Assembly (NCBI RefSeq): GCF_004214935.1
Contig: NZ_SFCC01000025.1
Location: 1-62,992 of the forward strand
Direction of reading: 5' to 3'
Origin: Amycolatopsis suaedae
GTDB taxonomy: Bacteria > Actinomycetota > Actinomycetes > Mycobacteriales > Pseudonocardiaceae
Length of the DNA: 62,992 nt
The position numbers and the translations under genes are program-made. The notes under the pieces are model-generated. The model did no database searches and was not told where the DNA came from. It was given only the letters and a program-made list of their open reading frames with translations. Of the stretch, positions 16,857 to 24,352 are shown piece by piece (position 1 is the first letter of the stretch; every line of letters starts with the position of its first letter).

Positions 16857-17411
16857 ATGGCTGGCGCGCGACGGGAACGGGACATCCACGCGGCGACGCT
16901 CGAGCTGCTGACCGAGGTGGGCTACGACGGGCTCACCATCGAAGGCGTGGCCGCCCGCTCGGGCGTCAACAAGACGACGATCTACCGCTGGTGGCCGTCC
17001 AAGGACGCCCTGCTCGGCTCGGCCATGGTGGAGGCCGACGTGCTGGCGATCCGCCTCCCGGACACCGGCTCGCTGCGCGGCGACCTGGAATCGCTGCTGC
17101 GGCAGATCGCCGCGCTGCTCACCGGTCCGGACACCAGCCCCGTCGTCACCGCACTGCTCGGCGCCGCGACCCACCGGCCGGAGCTGGGCGAGGTGGTGCG
17201 GCGGTTCTTCGCTGACCGGCTGGGTCGTGAACTCCCGATGTTCGAACGGGCCGTTCGCCGCGGCGAACTGCGGGACGGCGTCGACCCGGCCACGGTGATG
17301 GACCTGCTGGCCGGCGCGGTCTGGGTCCGTGCCCTGCTGCGTGGTCAGCCGCCGCGGCCCGCGTACGTGCGGGAGACCGTCGACCTGGTGCTGCGCGGGT
17401 GCACGTCGTGA
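16857..17411 (+). CDS. TetR/AcrR-family repressor
   Basis: The protein has 184 residues. The N-terminal helix-turn-helix (about 5-55) is intact: HAATLELLTEVGYDGLTIEG, VAARSGVNKTTIYRWWPSKD. The C-terminal ligand domain (about 75-180) is of the TetR_C_11-like helical type. It probably represses itself and the divergent HXXEE(-P450) genes through the dyad at 16821-16841. ATG at 16857 lies 7 nt after a -10-like TATCGT, so the transcript may be leaderless. The stop overlaps the next start (GTGA). Confidence 0.92.
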   Translation: MAGARRERDIHAATLELLTEVGYDGLTIEGVAARSGVNKTTIYRWWPSKDALLGSAMVEADVLAIRLPDTGSLRGDLESLLRQIAALLTGPDTSPVVTALLGAATHRPELGEVVRRFFADRLGRELPMFERAVRRGELRDGVDPATVMDLLAGAVWVRALLRGQPPRPAYVRETVDLVLRGCTS

Positions 17412-18028
17412 CGCGCTACCGGCCCATCTCCGTGGAGTCGCTGGTCGAGCAGCTGGTCGAGCGCATCCTGGCGGTGAAGGCGAGGTGGCCACGGGTGCTC
17501 GTCGACGGCGCGGTGGACACCGAAGCCGTCGTCAACCCGCTGGCCATTCTGTTGCGGCTGCACGGCCACCCGGTCCACGTGGTGTCCACCCGGGACTTCC
17601 TGCGGCCCGCGTCGCTGCGGTTCGAGCGGGGAAGGACCGATCCGGACGCCCGCTACACCGACTGGCTCGACGTCGGCGCGCTGCGCAGGGAAGTGCTCGG
17701 ACCGCTCGAACCCGGCGGCACCGGCGAGGTCCTGCCGACGTTGTGGGACCCCGTGCGGGACCGGGCGACCCGGCAGCCCAGGGTGCCGCTGGTGCCCGGC
17801 GGCGTCGCGGTGGTTCACGGGGAGCTGTTGCTGGGCAACGGATTGCCCGCAGACCTGAGCGTGCACCTTTCGCTGTCCCCCGCCGCATTGGCACGCAGGC
17901 TGCCCGAGGACGAGCACTGGGCGCTGCCCGCCTACGCCCGTTACGAGTCCGAAGTGGACCCGGCGGCCGTCGCCGACGTGGTGGTGCGGATGGACGATCC
18001 GCGACATCCGGCGCTGAAGCTGGACTAG
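17408..18028 (+). CDS. Uridine-kinase-like protein lacking the P-loop
   Basis: The 206-residue protein follows the actinobacterial nucleoside-kinase-like fold: VLVDGA strand, HPVHVVSTRDFLRPASLRF, RYTDWLDVGALRREVLGPL, and the late helix DEHWALPAYARYE. At the nucleotide-binding position it reads VDGAVDTEAVVNPLA, with no G-x-G-K-S/T, so ATP binding through a Walker A motif is not possible in the usual way. GTG at 17408 overlaps the TetR stop by 4 bp; translation is coupled. It may be a non-catalytic relative. The 3' end overlaps the convergent glycosyltransferase gene by 4 bp. Confidence 0.8.
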   Translation: MTRYRPISVESLVEQLVERILAVKARWPRVLVDGAVDTEAVVNPLAILLRLHGHPVHVVSTRDFLRPASLRFERGRTDPDARYTDWLDVGALRREVLGPLEPGGTGEVLPTLWDPVRDRATRQPRVPLVPGGVAVVHGELLLGNGLPADLSVHLSLSPAALARRLPEDEHWALPAYARYESEVDPAAVADVVVRMDDPRHPALKLD

Positions 18029-19182
18029 CGGACGGCGGCCACCGGGTCGCCGCCGAGCATGCCGACCAGCCGGCGTGCCATGACGTCCCAGCGCCAGTTC
18101 GCGCTGACCCACTCCCGGCCGGCCTGCCCCATGCTGCGGGCCCTCGCCGGATCGAGCAGCAGCGGCGCCAGCGCGTCGACCAGCTGGTCGACGTCCCTGC
18201 CGTCGACGACATGCCCGGTCACCTCGTCGAGCACGGTCTCCGGCGCACCGCCGGACCGGCCCGCCACGACCGGCAGGCCCGTCGCCGAGGCCTCCAGGTA
18301 GACGATGCCGAGGCCCTCGACGTCCAGGCCCTTGCCCCGGGTACGGGCCGGCATGGCGAACACGTCACCCGCGGCGTAGTGCGCGGGCAGTTCCGACCAC
18401 GGCACGGACCCGGTGAACACCACGTGCTGCTCCAGGCCGGCACTGGCGACCAGGTCGGCGAGCCGCTTGCGGTACGGCCCACCGCCGACCAGCAGCAACG
18501 CGGCGTCCGGCACCCGTTCCCGCAGCGCGGGCAGCGCGCGGACCAGCATGTCCTGTCCCTTGCGGGGGACCAGCCGGGACACGCAGACGACGGTCGGCCG
18601 GTCGCCGAGGCCGTACCGGCAGCGCAGTTCCTCCCGCGCGGCCGGGTCCGGCCGGAAGGTCTCGGTGTCCACGCCGGACGGCAGGTGCTCCAGGCCCGCG
18701 AACGGGCCGAAGGCGGCGGAGAAGCGGCGCCGGGTGTACTCGCTGACGTAGGTGACGACGTCGGCGGTGTCACCGATGCGGCGCAGTGCCTGCCGCGCGG
18801 CCGGCAGCATCGACCAGCCGACCTCGTGCCCGTGGGTGCAGGCGAGAACCCGCTGGGCGCCGTAGGAACGCAGCGACTGGCCGAGCAGCGCCAGCGGCGC
18901 GGCGGCGCCGAACCAGACGGCCTCGCAGTCCCGCGAGCGCATCAGCTGCTTCGCGCGGCGCAGGACGTCGGGCGTCGGCAGCATGAGCGAGGTCGGATGC
19001 CGGACGACCTCGTAGGGCACGCCGGCGTCGAACTCGCCGTGCGAACCGGACGGCGACTCCCAGGACGGGGCGTAGACCACCAGGTCGTCGGCGGGCAGCC
19101 GGGCGGCCAGCGCCTGCAGGTACGCCTGGATCCCGCCGGGCCTCGGCGGGAAGTCGTTCGTCACCAGCAGCGTTCTGCGCAC
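18025..19182 (-). CDS. pimB: GT4 glycosyltransferase, PimB-type mannosyltransferase
   Basis: This 385-residue GT-B enzyme has an N-terminal acceptor half (TLLVTNDFPPRPGGIQAYLQ) and a C-terminal GDP-sugar half with CVSRLVPRKGQDMLVRALP and the GT4 signature VEGLGIVYLEASATGLPVVA. The best match is the phosphatidylinositol mannoside transferase that adds the second mannose to PIM1 on the inner face of the membrane. That fits an actinomycete with PIM lipids, and the gene lies near the NlpC/P60 and DnaQ-UvrC genes as in mycobacteria. GTG at 19182 is the natural start. Confidence 0.85.
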   Translation of the reverse strand: MRRTLLVTNDFPPRPGGIQAYLQALAARLPADDLVVYAPSWESPSGSHGEFDAGVPYEVVRHPTSLMLPTPDVLRRAKQLMRSRDCEAVWFGAAAPLALLGQSLRSYGAQRVLACTHGHEVGWSMLPAARQALRRIGDTADVVTYVSEYTRRRFSAAFGPFAGLEHLPSGVDTETFRPDPAAREELRCRYGLGDRPTVVCVSRLVPRKGQDMLVRALPALRERVPDAALLLVGGGPYRKRLADLVASAGLEQHVVFTGSVPWSELPAHYAAGDVFAMPARTRGKGLDVEGLGIVYLEASATGLPVVAGRSGGAPETVLDEVTGHVVDGRDVDQLVDALAPLLLDPARARSMGQAGREWVSANWRWDVMARRLVGMLGGDPVAAVR

Positions 19183-19216
19183 GGCGTCAGAGTATCCCCC
19201 GGATGGCGGTATATGC

Positions 19217-19261
19217 CGAACGGCCCGTCCCCCGCGTTTCGCGCGGGGAACGGGCCGTTCG
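19217..19261. terminator. Strong hairpin terminator of the NlpC/P60 gene
   Basis: A 20-bp stem with one mismatch (19217-19236 with 19242-19261) has a 5-nt loop and lies 22 bp after the ripA-like stop. Its outer part is GAACGGCCCGT. A palindromic relative, GAACGGCCCGTTC, occurs inside the composite repeat at 44127-44139. Confidence 0.8.
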
Positions 19262-19282
19262 TCTGTGTACCCGGGCCGGGTC

Positions 19283-20335
19283 TCAGGCGACGCGGCGGGC
19301 GCCGCTGAAGTTCTTCTGCAGCGGCGACACCTTGACGACGTCACCGGTGGTCGGCGCGTGCACCATCATGCCGTTGCCGATGTAGATGCCCACGTGGGAC
19401 ACCGGCTGGTTGAAGAACACCAGGTCACCGGGCTGCAGCGCGCTGCGCGGGACGGACTGGCCGTACACCGACTGGGCCCGGCTGGTGCGCGGCAGGCTGA
19501 TGCCCGCCTGCTTGTAGGCCCACCCGGTCAGGCCGGAGCAGTCGAAGCTGTTCGGGCCGGTGGCACCCCACGAGTAGGGCCTGCCGCGCTTGCCCATCGC
19601 GGCGTCGACGGCCGTCTGAGCGGCGGCGCCGGGCGCCTTGATCGGGCCGACGTCGGCGCCGGTGTCGTTCTGCTTGGCGCGGTCGGCGGCACTGAGGTTG
19701 CCGCCGGCGGCCTCGATCTGGCGAATCTGCTCGTCGAGCGCGTTCTTCTGCGTCTCGAGGTTGGTCGCCAGCTGCTGCGCGGCGTCGCGGGCAGCGGTCG
19801 CCCTGGTCTGGGCCTCGGCCGCCTGCGTGCGGGCCGCGGTGGCCTGACGCACCGCGCCGGAGTAGTTCTGCAGCACCCGGTTGCGCTCGGTCGCCAGGAC
19901 GTCCAGTGCGCTGGAGCGGTCGAGGAAGTCCTCCGCGGACGACCCGGACAGCAGCGCGGACATCTTGTTCATCTGCGCACCGCTGGTGAACGACGCCTTG
20001 CCGAACTTGTCGGCCTCGACGCGGTGCTTCTCGATCTCGCCCTGCGCGACCGTCTCGGCGCGCTTGGCGTTCTCGAGGTCACCGGTCGCCTTGTCGACCT
20101 CGCCCTGCTTGGCGGTGAGGTCTTCCTTGGCGTTGAGGTATTCCTCGTTGAGCCGCTCGGCCTGCGCGGACAGCTCGCGGTACCGCGCGAGTTCGTCGGA
20201 GGTGCCGTCGGCGGGTTGCTGGGGGGCGGGGATGGGGGAGGCGATGGCCGGTGCCTGGCTCATGCCCACCGCCGCGATCACGGCTGAGGCTGCGAGAGCT
20301 CCGGACACCACACGCCTGACAGGATGCGACTTCAC
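19283..20335 (-). CDS. RipA-like NlpC/P60 peptidoglycan endopeptidase
   Basis: The protein has 350 residues: a signal peptide (about 1-32, cleavage near AIA-SP), a long coiled coil (about 45-215), and a C-terminal NlpC/P60 domain with the catalytic triad Cys266 (NSFDCSGLTGWAY), His314 (VSHVGIYIG) and His326 (MVHAP). It cuts stem peptides in the cell wall, as RipA/RipB do during division, and the coiled coil probably keeps it inactive until bound. GTG at 20335 has AAGGAG upstream. The leader RNA carries a probable ydaO-type riboswitch. Confidence 0.93.
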   Translation of the reverse strand: MKSHPVRRVVSGALAASAVIAAVGMSQAPAIASPIPAPQQPADGTSDELARYRELSAQAERLNEEYLNAKEDLTAKQGEVDKATGDLENAKRAETVAQGEIEKHRVEADKFGKASFTSGAQMNKMSALLSGSSAEDFLDRSSALDVLATERNRVLQNYSGAVRQATAARTQAAEAQTRATAARDAAQQLATNLETQKNALDEQIRQIEAAGGNLSAADRAKQNDTGADVGPIKAPGAAAQTAVDAAMGKRGRPYSWGATGPNSFDCSGLTGWAYKQAGISLPRTSRAQSVYGQSVPRSALQPGDLVFFNQPVSHVGIYIGNGMMVHAPTTGDVVKVSPLQKNFSGARRVA

Positions 20336-20360
20336 GCCGCGCGTGTCTCCTTCACGGTCG

Positions 20361-20548
20361 GCCGCCTACCGGGCGCCCATTCGCGGCGGAGGTCGGGGGC
20401 CCTCCGCTGCGTCCGCCAACTGGGCGGACACTGCACCCAGCCGGCCGGCGCCGGTTCCCTCCGCGCTCGGACCAGGATCCACCGCAACAGCGGAGCCCGA
20501 GAGCGCAGTAGTTCCGGTACAGCTCCCCGACAAAGCTGTCTCGGCGGC
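20361..20548 (-). ncRNA. Probable ydaO/yuaA-type (c-di-AMP) riboswitch in the ripA-like leader
   Basis: Read on the minus strand, a GCCGCC stem (20543-20548) followed by GAGACAGC can pair with GGCGGC (20361-20366), enclosing about 188 nt. Inside are GCGGAGGGAACC and GGGUGCAG, which resemble the conserved GGGGGAACC and GGGUGAA blocks. The end GCCCGGUAGGCGGCC resembles the conserved CCGGUAGGCGG terminus of actinobacterial members. It lies 26 bp before the start of a cell-wall hydrolase, the classic location. The call is by eye; the covariance model was not run. Confidence 0.6.
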
Positions 20549-20558
20549 AATCTCGCGG

Positions 20559-20643
20559 TGCCGCCCCTGGTTTCGGCGACTGCCTGCCGCGAGATCTCGG
20601 CCAGGTTACGAAAGGCGGGCCTCGCCGTCCACCAGGGGCGGCA
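20559..20643 (-). promoter_or_regulatory. 13-bp stem upstream of the riboswitch with a competing arm
   Basis: TGCCGCCCCTGGT (20559-20571) and ACCAGGGGCGGCA (20631-20643) are a perfect 13-bp inverted repeat with a 59-nt loop. The GCCGCC at 20560-20565 can instead pair with GGCGGC at 20543-20548, the 5' strand of the riboswitch stem. Three mutually exclusive helices are therefore possible in the leader. Confidence 0.5.
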
Positions 20644-20737
20644 TAAAAACTCTGCGTAGCGAGATGACTCACCATTCGGACCAGGGATGACGCAAAGGGT
20701 GTGACGCAGACAACAATGGCCCTGACCTCGGTCACTT

Positions 20738-20768
20738 ACCGTTCACCGAGGAATCCGACCGTTCACCG
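20738..20768 (-). promoter_or_regulatory. ACCGTTCACCG direct repeat upstream of the ripA-like gene
   Basis: ACCGTTCACCG occurs at 20738-20748 and 20758-20768, exactly 20 bp apart (two helical turns). On the minus strand it reads CGGTGAACGGT, followed by GTAAGTGACC. Direct GTnAC-type repeats are the kind of site used by MtrA, which controls cell-wall hydrolases in mycobacteria. That link is inference. Confidence 0.4.
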
Positions 20769-20822
20769 CTCGGCCGTCAAGGCCGGGCATTTTCACGCAC
20801 GGTCCGGGCGCGCCCAAAGCTC

Positions 20823-20869
20823 GTGAAGGCCACCTTCATTACGTCTCATGTGGTGAAGGTGGCCTTCAC
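20823..20869. repeat. 47-bp GTGAAGGCC palindrome, copy 2
   Basis: This copy has the same length and ends as the one at 11086, with a few mismatches near the centre (ATTACGT against ATGTGGT). It is the only full copy not next to a stop codon: it sits in the 877-bp gap between the ripA-like gene and the NlpC-VanY gene. With the half copy at 21035-21056 it bounds a 166-bp stretch in which nothing coding is seen. Confidence 0.85.
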
Positions 20870-21034
20870 ACCAACCCAGCTGACCCGGCCACCACAACGG
20901 CACCGCCGGTCACACGAACGAGACCCCACACTCGCAGCCAACGGCACCATCCTGGCGAATCTCGCCACCAAGGTGCCCTTCGCAGCAGCGCCGCGGCCGC
21001 GGTCACCGGACTTTTGCCGGGACCCTGACGTCAG

Positions 21035-21056
21035 ACGTAATGAAGGTGGCCTTCAC
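21035..21056. repeat. Half copy of the GTGAAGGCC palindrome (right arm)
   Basis: Only the right arm is present (ACGTAATGAAGGTGGCC onward). It is preceded by GGACTTTTGCCGGGACCCTGA and ACGTCAG, almost the same flank as the half copy at 44361-44382. The shared flank shows that the two half copies belong to a longer element. Confidence 0.75.
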
Positions 21057-21166
21057 GTGCTTCGGTGCCGGATCAAGCCGGGGACGGCACACGGCCGGGC
21101 CCGCCGGCGTCTGGACTGACGAGCCCCAAGGCCGCTCCGCGGCCGACGGCGAGGAGGGAAGACGCT

Positions 21167-21204
21167 GACTCAGGGGGCCCGGCCGCGTCCGAGCGAAGCG
21201 AGGA
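21167..21204. repeat. GACTCAGGGGGCCC repeat, copy 1
   Basis: About 38 bp (GACTCAGGGGGCCCGGCCGC, then GAGCGAAGCGAGGA) recurs at 59531-59568 with roughly four-fifths identity by eye. It lies 8 bp after the NlpC-VanY stop. A GCGAAGCGAG-like string also occurs at 52292-52300 and 49276-49285, so this motif is widespread in intergenic DNA. Confidence 0.6.
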
Positions 21205-21212
21205 CCAACAAC

Positions 21213-22862
21213 TCAGAACTCCCAGTGCCAGGGTTCCTCCCGGCCGCCGCCGGGGCGGGCCCAGGGCGGGTTGGTCCAGCCGAAGCGGCCCGCGTTGGCG
21301 GCCAGCCAGGCGTACTCCGGCGTGCCGAACGACTCCGCCCCACCACACAGGTCGACAGCCAGGCCCCAGCCGTGGTTACTGGTGCCCGGGACGGCGGCCA
21401 GCGTGGGTTTGCGGCGGTACAGGTCCACCTGCGAGGCGAACGTGCGGTACGAGTCGGTCAGGCACAGTGGACGGCCGAACGACGCCGCGAACGCCTCCGA
21501 CATCGCCAGGAACGCCTGCGCCGCGTCACAGCGCAACGCGTGCGAGCCGAAACCCAGCGAGCACAGCGCCGACGCCGGGATCAGCCCGTTCGGGAAGCCA
21601 CCCCACGGACCCGACGGGCCACCCTCCGGCGCGGGCAGCTCGATCCCGCCGCACCGCCAGACCAGCTCGCCGTCGGCCCTGCGCGGCACCTCGGCGGCCT
21701 CCCGGGTGCCCAGCGTGGGCCGGGCGGCACCCAGCAGGGTGTCGCCGGCGGGCAGGTCGGTCACGACCACGCCCGCGAGCCTGCCGTCCGCGGCCAGCAT
21801 CGTGCGCCCGTCCAGCACCATCCCCACCGACTGCACGCCGTACCGCGCGGGCCCCAGGAACACCAGGTCGCCCGGCTGGACGTCGGCGACCGGCACCGGC
21901 GCGGCCGTCGCCATCTGCTCGCCGGCCGAGTCGGGCAGGCCGGCGTACAGCGACTTCATCAGCCCGTCGCAGGAGTACGCCACCGGCCCCGCGCCGCCGT
22001 CGCGCGGCACGTACGGCTTGCCCAGCGCACCCAGTCCCCTACCCACCGCCTCGACGGTTTCCTTGGGCAGCACCAGGATCCGCTGTCCGTCCACAGTGGC
22101 CTGGGCGACCCCGCGCTGCGCGCCACCCGTGCCGGGCAGCGGCGCCAGGCCGGCCGGCAACCGCGCCGGATCTCGCAGTGCCGACGCCGGCGGCGGGGTG
22201 ATCCCGGCCGCCGCCAGCCGGTCCAGGTAGGACTGCCAGTTGACCGACGTGCGCCCGTTGCGGTCACGCTGCGCCTGCTGTTGCGCGACGACCGCCGCGT
22301 TCGCCTCCGCGACCGGTCCGCGCAGCTCGGCGGCCACGGCGTCGGCCCGGTTGACGGCATCGGCGGTACGCCGTTCCAACTCGCCCCGGCGCCGCGCCGC
22401 CTCCTGTTCGAGCCGGGTCGCCTCCTGCTCCGCGGCCACGGCGGCCCGGTGCCTGCGCAGCGCCTGCGCCAGCCGGGCGTCCTGGTCGGCACGCAGGTTG
22501 CCGAGCAGCGTGTTGCCACCCAGCAGGTCCTTGCGGCCGGTCGCGGTGAGCAGCAGCTGGAACGTTCCGGGCCGCCCGCGGGCGGTGAACACCGACCTGG
22601 TGAACGCGTCCACCTCGGCCTGCTGCGCCGCGACGACCCGGGCGGCCGCCTCCCGCTCCGCCGACGCCGCCCGCACCCGTCCCGCCGCCTCCCCGACGGC
22701 CCGTTCCGCGGTCTCGACCTGCCCGGCCAGCTCCGTCAGCTCCCGCTGTACCTGGGTGGCGGTCTCCTGCAGCCGCGCGAACGCCGGGACGGCGAAGGCC
22801 GTGTCGGGCACGGCAGGCGAGGGCACCATGGCCAGTGCCAGTACCGCGTTCAGAATCCGCAC
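21213..22862 (-). CDS. Coiled-coil, degenerate NlpC/P60 and VanY carboxypeptidase fusion
   Basis: The protein has 549 residues: a short signal peptide (1-24), coiled coil (about 28-200), NlpC/P60-like domain (about 270-385) and C-terminal D-Ala-D-Ala carboxypeptidase of the VanY/M15 type (about 430-549). VanY keeps its zinc and catalytic motifs TSNHGWGLAVD (His497, Asp504) and EPWHWEF (His546). In the NlpC part Cys298 remains (YSCDGLM), but the catalytic His is Ser345 (VQSVGMV) and the third residue is also lost. It probably trims peptide stems with VanY, using NlpC for binding. GTG at 22862 has no clear ribosome site. Confidence 0.88.
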   Translation of the reverse strand: MRILNAVLALAMVPSPAVPDTAFAVPAFARLQETATQVQRELTELAGQVETAERAVGEAAGRVRAASAEREAAARVVAAQQAEVDAFTRSVFTARGRPGTFQLLLTATGRKDLLGGNTLLGNLRADQDARLAQALRRHRAAVAAEQEATRLEQEAARRRGELERRTADAVNRADAVAAELRGPVAEANAAVVAQQQAQRDRNGRTSVNWQSYLDRLAAAGITPPPASALRDPARLPAGLAPLPGTGGAQRGVAQATVDGQRILVLPKETVEAVGRGLGALGKPYVPRDGGAGPVAYSCDGLMKSLYAGLPDSAGEQMATAAPVPVADVQPGDLVFLGPARYGVQSVGMVLDGRTMLAADGRLAGVVVTDLPAGDTLLGAARPTLGTREAAEVPRRADGELVWRCGGIELPAPEGGPSGPWGGFPNGLIPASALCSLGFGSHALRCDAAQAFLAMSEAFAASFGRPLCLTDSYRTFASQVDLYRRKPTLAAVPGTSNHGWGLAVDLCGGAESFGTPEYAWLAANAGRFGWTNPPWARPGGGREEPWHWEF

Positions 22863-22904
22863 ATTGATGTCAACGTGCCAACAAGCCGGTGGGTACGCCC
22901 GGCG

Positions 22905-24257
22905 TCAGACCCGGCCCAGCCGGCTCAGCAACACCGCCGACGGCACCGGGTGCGCACCCTTGCGGCGCACGGAGTCGACGACGGCCTTGTCCGAGGTGGC
23001 CACCACCACCGGGCGGCCGCCGGGCTCGGCCGCGACCAGCGAGCGGATGACGTCGTCGGCCTGCACGCCCTTGTCGGAGAACAGCACCCGCACACCCCGC
23101 GACGCGGCGGTCGGCACGGAGATCACCCCGGCACCGTCGAACACCACGGTCACCTCGGTACTCGTCCGCGCCGCGAGCGCGCCGAGCTGCCCGACCAGGC
23201 GGTCCCGCTGGTCGGCCAGCGCCAGCTCGGGGTAGCCGGTCTTGCTGACGTTGTAGCCGTCGACGATCAGGTGCACGGTCGGCAGCGACAGCAGCCGCTC
23301 CAGCGCGGCCGGGTCGGTCACCCTGCCGCCGGTGTCGGGCGTGGCGTGTGCGCCACGCACGGTGTCGGCCGGGCGCGGCCCCGACCGGCCGAGCGACAGC
23401 TCGCGGCGCAGCCCGGCCGTGGCGCCTTCGATGGTGTCGACCAGCAGCGCCAGCCGCACCTCGTCGGCCTCCCTGGCCTCCCGCGCCGACTGCCTGGCGA
23501 CCTCGGCGTCGTCCTCGGCACGCCGCGCCCTGGCCCGTTCGGTGGCGACCCGCTGCCGTTCCCGTTCCAGCTGCGCCCGCAGCGACGCGAGTTCCTCGGC
23601 CTGCTCACCGCCTGCCCGGTCGGCGTCGGCACGGGCCTGCTCCAGCGCGTCCTTCGCCTGCCGCAGGGTCACGCCCTGCTCGCGCAGCCTGCCCCGCAGC
23701 TTGTCCACCTCGGCCTGCCGCTCCTCGCGGGCGAGCCCGACGGCCTCCTGTGCGTGGGCCAGCTCCTCACGCAGCCGCTCGACCTCGGCCTCCAGCCGCT
23801 GCGCCCTCGCGACGGCGGCGTCGCGCTCGGCACGCAGGGTGGTCTCCTCGGCGTTACGGGCCACCAGCCGTAACCGGGTGCTCGCGCTGGACTCGCCGAG
23901 CAACACGGCCGCCGTGGCCGCCGCGACGGAGTCCTCGGCGTTGGCGTCGAGCACGTCGTACCGGTGTTCCCGCAGCCACTCGATGACCGCCGTCCGGAAC
24001 CGGGTCGACTCGGTCATCGTGGCCAGCAACGCGGGTCCGCCCAGCTTCGCCCGCTTGGCCGGCGCGAAACGCGCCACCGGCCGCAGCTGGCGGGGAATGT
24101 CGACGACGGGCAGCTTGCCCAGCGCCTCCGCGGCCAGCTCGGTGATCCGCTCGCGGACCGGCTGCGGCAGGTTCGCCCAGTCCACGGCCTCGGGCACGCC
24201 GGAGTCCGTGGAGGGTGACTCCACGTCCTCTGAGCGTTCCGGATGTGCGGCGGACAT
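22905..24257 (-). CDS. Coiled-coil NYN-domain (YacP/Rae1-type) RNA-binding protein
   Basis: The protein has 450 residues. An N-terminal globular region (about 25-140) is followed by a long Arg/Glu/Ala coiled coil (about 140-265) and a C-terminal NYN/PIN-like nuclease domain (about 310-450). Conserved acidic positions are Asp in LIVDGYNVSKTGYPEL, Asp in VVFDGAG and the DKGVQADDVIRSL segment. YacP-type NYN proteins are RNA endonucleases or RNA-binding. It is 42 bp upstream of the NlpC-VanY gene on the same strand and divergent from the DnaQ-UvrC gene. Confidence 0.85.
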   Translation of the reverse strand: MSAAHPERSEDVESPSTDSGVPEAVDWANLPQPVRERITELAAEALGKLPVVDIPRQLRPVARFAPAKRAKLGGPALLATMTESTRFRTAVIEWLREHRYDVLDANAEDSVAAATAAVLLGESSASTRLRLVARNAEETTLRAERDAAVARAQRLEAEVERLREELAHAQEAVGLAREERQAEVDKLRGRLREQGVTLRQAKDALEQARADADRAGGEQAEELASLRAQLERERQRVATERARARRAEDDAEVARQSAREAREADEVRLALLVDTIEGATAGLRRELSLGRSGPRPADTVRGAHATPDTGGRVTDPAALERLLSLPTVHLIVDGYNVSKTGYPELALADQRDRLVGQLGALAARTSTEVTVVFDGAGVISVPTAASRGVRVLFSDKGVQADDVIRSLVAAEPGGRPVVVATSDKAVVDSVRRKGAHPVPSAVLLSRLGRV

Positions 24258-24352
24258 TCGTCCAGCGTAGTCCCCAGCACGCTGATCTTGCTGGGCGTGG
24301 GACGCGCCGACGCACGACCGTTGTGTCGGTGGTACTGCCTACTGTGCCGGGC

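Noticed and set aside
21225..23873. Very long + strand open frame (882 codons) opposite NlpC-VanY and NYN genes
   Set aside because: Composition is Arg/Gln/His/Pro-rich and it runs antisense to two genes with clear catalytic domains.
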